18,124 nucleotides of DNA from DATJPY01 sp035506135 (GTDB lineage: Bacteria; Myxococcota_A; UBA9160; PR03), in the NCBI GenBank assembly GCA_035506135.1, contig DATJPY010000064.1, positions 1 through 18,124 on the forward strand, given 5' to 3'. Under the pieces are notes generated by a model that made no database searches, was not told where the DNA came from, and was given only the letters and a program-made list of their open reading frames with translations. Position numbers and translations under genes: made by a program. Below, piece after piece: positions 13,633 to 18,124 of this stretch (within the stretch, counting starts at the first letter, position 1; each line of letters opens with the position of its first letter).

Positions 13633-15928
13633 GCGCGCCGGACGCCACCTCGTCGGGGCGCTCGCGCGACAGGATCCAGAGCGCGGCCGGCAGCGCGGTG
13701 AAGTCGGCCAGCATCGAGAGCAGGAAGCCGAGGCCGGCCAGGGTGCCGAACTGGCGCAGCGGCGGCAGGCGCGAGAGCGAGAAGGCGAGGAAGCCGCCGG
13801 CGTTGATCAGCGTCGCGAAGAAGATCGCGCGGCCCGAGATCAAGAGCGTGTGGCGCAGCGCCTGATGGACCGAGCCGAGGCGCCGCCCCTCCTGGAAGTG
13901 GTAGAAGAAGTGGATCTGGTCGTTCTCGGAGGTCCCGAGGATCGTCGAGGCGATCAGGATCGTCGCGACGTTCAGCGGGAAGCTCAAGACGCGCATCACC
14001 CCGAACAGCACCAGGATCGCGAACAGCGACGGGATCATCGCCATGAGCCGCGCCGTGCCGCTTCGGAACACGACGAGGAAGGTCGCGAAGATCACGGCGA
14101 CGGTGAGCGCGAAGCTCTGCACGAGCGTGGGCACCAGGTCGCGCGACATCTTCGCGTGGAGCGGGCCGAGCCCCACCGTCTGGATCGAGAGCGGCTGCAG
14201 CGCGGGCGACTCGCGCACCGCCTCGGCCCAGTGCTTGCGGATCGCCTCGTCGAGGGCGCGGTAGGCCTCGACCTCGGCCGCCTTGCTGATCACGGTGACG
14301 TGGGTCTGCGCCAGGGCGTGGGGCTGCACGAAGCGCTGCAGCATCGGCTCGTGAGGCAGCATGACCTCGAGATCCGCGGCGAGCTGCGCGCGATCGTCGG
14401 CGCTCTCGGGCCACGCGTCGCCCTGCCCGGCCATGTAGCGGATCAGCCGCAGGATCGAGGTGGGACCCACGGCGGCACCCACCTCGGGGTCCGATTGCAG
14501 CGCCTGCTGGAAGCGGTGCAGCCCCGTCAGCACGTCGGGCTCCGACATGCTGCCGAGGGGCCCCTGGATCCAGATGTCGGTGATCGACATGCCCGGGACC
14601 ATCGGCTTCACGCGCTGGATGTCGCGGTACAGCTCGGTGTCGTGGCCGATGTACTGCACGGGGTCGGTCAGCACCGACATGGGCGCGACCAGGCCGGGCA
14701 GCCCGAACAGGGCGACGCCTCCGGCGGCTGAGAGCGCGAGCGCCGTGATCACCAGGGGCCAGCGATAGCGGTAGCTCCAGCCCGGGAGCCAGTCGACGAG
14801 GTGCACGAACCACTCGCCGGTCGCCCGGCGCTCGGTTCGCGTCGGCGTGCGCAGGATCACCTGGAGCGCCGGGAACAGCGTGAACACGACTACCCAGGTG
14901 ATGGCGAGGCCCACCGCGACCCAGAGGCCCATGTCGCGGATCGGCCGGATCGACGAGATGGCGAGCGCCGCGAATCCCACCCCGGTGGCGAAAATCGACG
15001 CCGAGCAGGCGACGAACTTGTTCGAGAGGGCGAAGATCTGGTGCTCCGCGACCGGTCGCTCCGGGGGCCGGTCGACGAAGCGCGAGTGCAGGTACACGAG
15101 GGTCGCGGTGGCCGTGACCAGGATCGTCATCGGCACCATCGGCGACACCAGCGTGAAGCTCCCGCCGGTCGCGCCGATGTAGCCCACCGAGAGCGCGAGG
15201 CAGGTGCCGAGCGTCAGCAGGAAGGCGACCAGGGTGCGCCCCGAGCGGTACAGGAAGAGGTTCAGGCCCACGATGAAGAGCACGAACCAGACGAAGTCGT
15301 GCGGCGCGTCGCGCTGGGTGCGATCGAGGTGCGCGTTCACGTAGGGCAGCCCGACCCGCGTGATCTTCTGCAGCGGGGATGGGGCCGGGTCGGCGGCGGC
15401 GATCGCGGCGTCGATTCCGGCGAGCGCGGCCTCGCGCTCGGCGCCGCCCTGGACGTTCAGCAGGAGCGCGATGGCGAGGAAGTGGTCGCCGAAGAGCCCC
15501 TGGCGCCGCAGCAGGTCGGTCCCGGTGGCGAAGCGCTTGAAGTCCGCGGCCTGCTGCGGCGTGCCCTCGAAGTGCGCCTGGGTCCTGCGGAAGATCGAGA
15601 TCGCCGAGTTGGGCTCGACGTGCGGGACGTGCTCGAGCGCGCGCTCGATCGCGTCGACGCGCGCGACCACGGCCGGCGCGAACGGATCGTCCGCCTCCGC
15701 GAGCAGGATCGCGAACTCGCCGGAGCCGAAGACCTTCTCGAACTCCCGGGTGGCGATGTAGTCGGGATCCGTCGCGACGATCAGCCGGTCGAGCGAGTTG
15801 TCCTGGTCGACTCGCAGCGCATAGTAGACGCCCGGGACGAGCACGAGGGCATAGGCGGCGACGATGAGCCAGCGCGCGCGCACGAAGCGCGCGAAGGTCT
15901 TCTCGAGGGGGGACATCGGCGGGCTCAT
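13598..15928 (-). CDS. RND/MMPL-family inner-membrane transporter
   Basis: A 776-residue permease with the duplicated RND plan. TM1 (about 20-38) is followed by a large periplasmic loop and a cluster of helices from about 215. TM7 (about 395-415) is followed by a second loop and a final cluster from about 580. Relatives include MmpL, hopanoid transporters and uncharacterised lipid exporters. The usual acidic residue of TM4 is not visible (TATATLVYLHSR, 272-283), whereas the equivalent TM10 segment keeps acids (SENDQIHFF, with E668 and D670). The ATG at 15928 follows GGGAG at good spacing. No membrane-fusion protein or outer-membrane channel gene lies in the window. A possible -10 (TATGCT, plus-strand 15959-15964) lies in the 108-base upstream gap but without a good -35. 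Confidence 0.9.
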   Translation of the reverse strand: MSPPMSPLEKTFARFVRARWLIVAAYALVLVPGVYYALRVDQDNSLDRLIVATDPDYIATREFEKVFGSGEFAILLAEADDPFAPAVVARVDAIERALEHVPHVEPNSAISIFRRTQAHFEGTPQQAADFKRFATGTDLLRRQGLFGDHFLAIALLLNVQGGAEREAALAGIDAAIAAADPAPSPLQKITRVGLPYVNAHLDRTQRDAPHDFVWFVLFIVGLNLFLYRSGRTLVAFLLTLGTCLALSVGYIGATGGSFTLVSPMVPMTILVTATATLVYLHSRFVDRPPERPVAEHQIFALSNKFVACSASIFATGVGFAALAISSIRPIRDMGLWVAVGLAITWVVVFTLFPALQVILRTPTRTERRATGEWFVHLVDWLPGWSYRYRWPLVITALALSAAGGVALFGLPGLVAPMSVLTDPVQYIGHDTELYRDIQRVKPMVPGMSITDIWIQGPLGSMSEPDVLTGLHRFQQALQSDPEVGAAVGPTSILRLIRYMAGQGDAWPESADDRAQLAADLEVMLPHEPMLQRFVQPHALAQTHVTVISKAAEVEAYRALDEAIRKHWAEAVRESPALQPLSIQTVGLGPLHAKMSRDLVPTLVQSFALTVAVIFATFLVVFRSGTARLMAMIPSLFAILVLFGVMRVLSFPLNVATILIASTILGTSENDQIHFFYHFQEGRRLGSVHQALRHTLLISGRAIFFATLINAGGFLAFSLSRLPPLRQFGTLAGLGFLLSMLADFTALPAALWILSRERPDEVASGALNAPRRSRARP

Positions 15929-16036
15929 CGGCTCGTCTCCCGCCGGGGGCGTCGGGGCAGCATAGCGTCCGCGCGCGGCCGTCCATCCCGTGCCGTCACC
16001 GACCGAGAGGTCAGCGTCATTCGGAGCGCGGCGGCC

Positions 16037-17101
16037 TCACGCGGGTACGCCCTCGATGACGCAGACCCGGGCCTGCGTCGGGACGATCCGGGCGAGACGG
16101 AATCCGGACGCTGCGAAGAGATCGCGGAACTCCGCCTCCGAGCGCTGGCGGCCTCCGGTGCAGACCAGCATGTTGACGTCGTTGGCGGCCGCGCCGCGGC
16201 TCTCGAGCGACCGGTCGATCCGCGCGGGGTAGACGCCCTCGACGATCAGGAGCCGCGCCCTGGCGTCCATCACCGACCGGCACGTCGCGAGGATCGCGGC
16301 CCCGCGCTCGTCGTTCCAGTCGTGGATGACGTGCTTCAGCAGGTAGGCGTCGGCGCCGCCGGGGACCTTCTCGAAGAAGCTCCCGCCCACCACCTCGCAG
16401 CGGTCCCCCACGCCGGACGCCTCGATCGCCGCGCGCGCCCGCTCCGCCACGTGGGGCTGGTCGAACACGATCCCGCGCAGGGTCGGGTTCGCTCGGAGGA
16501 TGCCGATCAGGAGCGCGCCGTTTCCCCCTCCCACGTCCACGAGCGTGCGGAACCGCGAGAAGTCGAAGGCGGCCGCGACTGCGGCGGCCGTCTGCGGCGC
16601 GAAGGCCGCCATCGCCTTGTCGAAGAGCGCAGCGGCCTCGGGATCGCGGGCCATGCTGGCGAAGGGATCGGTGTCGGGCGAGGTTCGCCGAAACGCCGGC
16701 TCGCCGGTGCGGACGCAGTACTCGAGCTCCTTCCAGCTGTCCTGGATGCCGACTCCGGTGAACAGCATCACCGAGGCGCGCATCGAGCCCGGGGCGTCGG
16801 AGCGCAGCAGATCGCCGAGCGGGGTCAGGCCGAAGCGGCCGCCCTCCTGCTCCTCGAAGACGCCCACGCTCGCGAGCAGCCGCAGCATCCGGTTCAGCGA
16901 CGGCGCGTGGGTTCCGGTGGTCTGCGCCAGCTCGCGGTGGTCCCGCGGGCCGTCCCCCATCGCGTCCGCAATCCCGAGCTTCGCGGCCACGTAGAGCGCG
17001 CGAGAGACGTAGTGTCCGACGCCGAGCTGATAGAGCTGCACGCCGGGCGGGAGCCCGGGAGCGCCGCGCGTCTCGGCCGTGCCTTCGTTGGATCTCGTCA
17101 T
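16037..17101 (-). CDS. SAM-dependent O-methyltransferase, acetylserotonin/COMT-like
   Basis: A 354-residue cytosolic methyltransferase. The N-terminal winged-helix dimerisation domain runs from about 20 to 100 (YVAAKLGIADAM ... LNRMLRLLASVGVFEE). The catalytic Rossmann domain has the SAM motif VDVGGGNG (188-195) and the family segment LLKHVIHDWND. In that segment H260 is the expected catalytic base that removes the proton from the hydroxyl to be methylated. Members methylate phenols, polyketides and carotenoid or hydroxyneurosporene-type intermediates; the substrate here is unknown. The start is three bases beyond the dgkA stop, so the two are almost certainly one transcript. The ribosome site is weak (GGGG at plus-strand 17109-17112), consistent with coupling to dgkA. 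The RND gene follows 108 bases downstream. Confidence 0.9.
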   Translation of the reverse strand: MTRSNEGTAETRGAPGLPPGVQLYQLGVGHYVSRALYVAAKLGIADAMGDGPRDHRELAQTTGTHAPSLNRMLRLLASVGVFEEQEGGRFGLTPLGDLLRSDAPGSMRASVMLFTGVGIQDSWKELEYCVRTGEPAFRRTSPDTDPFASMARDPEAAALFDKAMAAFAPQTAAAVAAAFDFSRFRTLVDVGGGNGALLIGILRANPTLRGIVFDQPHVAERARAAIEASGVGDRCEVVGGSFFEKVPGGADAYLLKHVIHDWNDERGAAILATCRSVMDARARLLIVEGVYPARIDRSLESRGAAANDVNMLVCTGGRQRSEAEFRDLFAASGFRLARIVPTQARVCVIEGVPA

Positions 17102-17104
17102 GAT

Positions 17105-17479
17105 TCAACCCCAAAGGTGCAGGAGTCTCGGCCAGAAGATCAGTACGCCGATCGCCGCCGCCCCGATTGCGCTGATCAGGACGGCGCCCGCCGCGACGTC
17201 CTTGGCGCGCTCGACAAGCGGGTGGAACTCCGGCGCGGCGACGTTGCAGAGCGACTCGAAGGCCGTGTTCAGCGCCTCGGCCGTCCACACCGCCATGAGG
17301 GACAGCACCACGGCGAGCCACTCGCCGCGGCCGATGCGCAGCGCCAGGCCGAGCGCCACGGCGCCGGTCGTCGCCACGGCGTGGATCCAGGCGTTGTGCT
17401 GGGTCCGCAGCATGACCCAGATGCCGCGCAGGGCGAAGCGGAAGCTCCGGACTCGCGCGGCTACGCTGAAGCGCTCCAC
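17105..17479 (-). CDS. dgkA: Diacylglycerol/undecaprenol kinase, DgkA family
   Basis: A 124-residue integral membrane kinase of typical length. It has an amphipathic N-terminus (RVRSFRFALRGIW) and three hydrophobic segments at about 32-50, 54-72 and 93-118. The active-site signature is AEALNTAFE with E68, N71 and E75, corresponding to E69, N72 and E76 of E. coli DgkA. ERAKDVAAGAVL follows. The surface-helix motif QHNAWIH lacks the glutamate of E. coli (E28), which makes it closer to the undecaprenol-kinase subtype. The substrate may therefore be diacylglycerol or undecaprenol. The start is GTG with AAGGTGA a few bases upstream. It is co-transcribed with the methyltransferase and diverges from the SnoaL-like gene over only 52 bases. 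Confidence 0.88.
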   Translation of the reverse strand: MERFSVAARVRSFRFALRGIWVMLRTQHNAWIHAVATTGAVALGLALRIGRGEWLAVVLSLMAVWTAEALNTAFESLCNVAAPEFHPLVERAKDVAAGAVLISAIGAAAIGVLIFWPRLLHLWG

Positions 17480-17484
17480 CGGCG

Positions 17485-17513
17485 TTCACCTTCCCGCGCC
17501 GCCACTGTACCAT
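17485..17513 (+). promoter_or_regulatory. Candidate promoter for the SnoaL-like gene, overlapping a divergent -10 for dgkA
   Basis: TTCACC (17485-17490) and TACCAT (17508-17513) are each four-of-six matches with the ideal 17-base spacing. Transcription would start near 17520, just before the GGGAGG ribosome site. On the opposite strand TACAGT (plus-strand 17504-17509) also matches a -10 four of six, and shares bases with the first. No -35 was seen for that direction. The gap is only 52 bases, so both genes must be controlled from this small region or from inside neighbouring coding sequence. Confidence 0.35.
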
Positions 17514-17531
17514 CGCCGGCCGGGAGGATGC

Positions 17532-17963
17532 ATGGGGATCGACGACAACAAGCGCGCCGTCGCGCGCCTGTGGGAGTGTCTCTACCGGAAGGACTGGGAC
17601 GGCGTGGCCGCGTGCATCGCCCACGACGGATTCTACGAGGACGTCCCGGCGCCGGACCGCGGCGCGCGCGGACCGGCCAACGTGGTGAAGCGCCTGCGCG
17701 TGGGGCTCGAGCCGGTGGCGCGCTTCGAGCACGAGGTGCACCGCGTCGTGGCCGAGGGCTCGAACGTGGTGGTCGAGCACACCGAGACCTGGCACTTCGA
17801 GACGGGCGAGAAGGTGGTGAACCACTTCGTCACGGTCCACGAGGTGCGCGACGGCAAGATCACCCTGTGGCGCGACTACTGGGACCTCGGCACGATGATG
17901 TCGCAGGCTCCGAAGTGGTGGATCGAGCAGATCGCCCGACACACCGAGGCGGAGTGGAGCTGA
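17532..17963 (+). CDS. SnoaL / limonene-1,2-epoxide hydrolase-like protein
   Basis: A 143-residue cytosolic protein with the small alpha+beta barrel of the NTF2/SnoaL superfamily. It opens with KRAVARLWECLYRKDWDGVA, the helix that starts the fold. Strands with HDGFYEDVPAPD and VEHTETWHFETG follow. It ends with the strand KITLWRDYWD, R114-D118, which is the segment that carries catalytic Arg and Asp in limonene-1,2-epoxide hydrolases. It could therefore hydrate an epoxide, but SnoaL-like proteins also include isomerases, cyclases and non-enzymes, so the reaction is not certain. The ATG at 17532 follows GGGAGG at 17522-17527. The stop is 16 bases from that of the convergent HerA-like gene. Confidence 0.85.
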   Translation: MGIDDNKRAVARLWECLYRKDWDGVAACIAHDGFYEDVPAPDRGARGPANVVKRLRVGLEPVARFEHEVHRVVAEGSNVVVEHTETWHFETGEKVVNHFVTVHEVRDGKITLWRDYWDLGTMMSQAPKWWIEQIARHTEAEWS

Positions 17964-17979
17964 TCGAGCGGGCCGAGCC

Positions 17980-18124
17980 CTAGCGGCGCCCGCCGAGCAG
18001 CGAGCCCAGCACGCCGCGGGTGATCTGCCGAGCCACTGTGGAGCCGATCGAGCGCGCGGCGCTCTTCGCGAAGGCGTCGACGAGGCCGTCGCGCCGGCCA
18101 CCTCGCGGCCCCGTGGATCCGAAG
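17980..18124 (-). CDS. C-terminal end of HerA-like ATPase (DUF853 family), cut by window
   Basis: Forty-seven codons and a TAG stop read from the window edge. The segment ends RDGLVDAFAKSAARSIGSTV, then ARQITRGVLGSLLGGRR. This is the characteristic tail of HerA-like/DUF853 proteins such as E. coli YjgR, which are predicted hexameric ATPases of the HerA-FtsK superfamily. Only this small tail is visible, so the nucleotide-binding motifs lie outside the window. It converges on the SnoaL-like gene. Confidence 0.8.
   Translation of the reverse strand, partial: FGSTGPRGGRRDGLVDAFAKSAARSIGSTVARQITRGVLGSLLGGRR

Noticed and set aside
14801..17983. A 1060-codon plus-strand frame across the transporter, methyltransferase and dgkA
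   Set aside because: The opposite strand carries well-recognised genes with intact active-site motifs, and this frame's product has Arg/Glu/His-rich composition and no domain.

Overview
This window is visibly very GC-rich DNA, tightly packed with genes on both strands. Gaps are short and several neighbouring genes overlap. The gene types suggest a deltaproteobacterial or Myxococcota-like Gram-negative bacterium. The pointers are a receiver-DUF4388-J-domain-TPR protein, many lipoproteins and exported proteins, a REC-GGDEF-EAL protein, an RND/MMPL exporter without its usual partners, and a YcbB-type L,D-transpeptidase. This placement is inference from gene content. No rRNA, tRNA, insertion sequence, phage gene or CRISPR array was found, and no gap between genes exceeds 300 bases.

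Layout. At 1-2086 (+) lie the end of an isoprenylcysteine carboxyl methyltransferase-like membrane protein and a Baeyer-Villiger-type flavin monooxygenase. At 2097-3238 (-) lie two small envelope proteins, a glycine-zipper lipoprotein and a Gly/His/Trp-rich secreted protein, separated by a perfect hairpin. At 3456-5126 (+) and 5114-5737 (-) two unrelated L,D-transpeptidases meet tail to tail and overlap by 13 bases. A two-copy 36-bp tandem repeat sits at the head of the second one. At 5853-7985 (-) is a pseudo-receiver/DUF4388/J/TPR scaffold protein. Opposite it, at 8158-8736 (+), is an unrecognised soluble protein, followed by a small secreted protein (8805-9269, +). That gene shares stop-codon bases with a bifunctional cyclic-di-GMP enzyme (9266-11023, -). 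A dienelactone hydrolase-like protein follows at 11171-11893 (-).

At 12150-13632 (+) is a two-gene unit with overlapping frames: a PhnD-like solute-binding protein and a TAtT-like lipoprotein. No permease or ATPase lies beside it. It runs 35 bases into the convergent RND/MMPL transporter (13598-15928, -). Upstream of that transporter on the same strand are an O-methyltransferase (16037-17101) and a DgkA-type lipid kinase (17105-17479), 3 bases apart. Divergent from dgkA is a limonene-epoxide-hydrolase/SnoaL-like protein (17532-17963, +). The window ends inside the C-terminus of a HerA-like ATPase (17980-18124, -).

Two themes stand out. One is the cell envelope: two L,D-transpeptidases, lipoproteins, secreted proteins, a lipid kinase and an RND exporter. 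The other is small-molecule enzymology: Baeyer-Villiger oxidation, epoxide-hydrolase-like, dienelactone-hydrolase-like and O-methyl transfer. No obviously new defence or mobile system is visible. The most unusual single items are the scaffold whose phospho-acceptor aspartate is replaced by glutamate, and the solute-binding protein/lipoprotein pair with no transporter subunits next to it.
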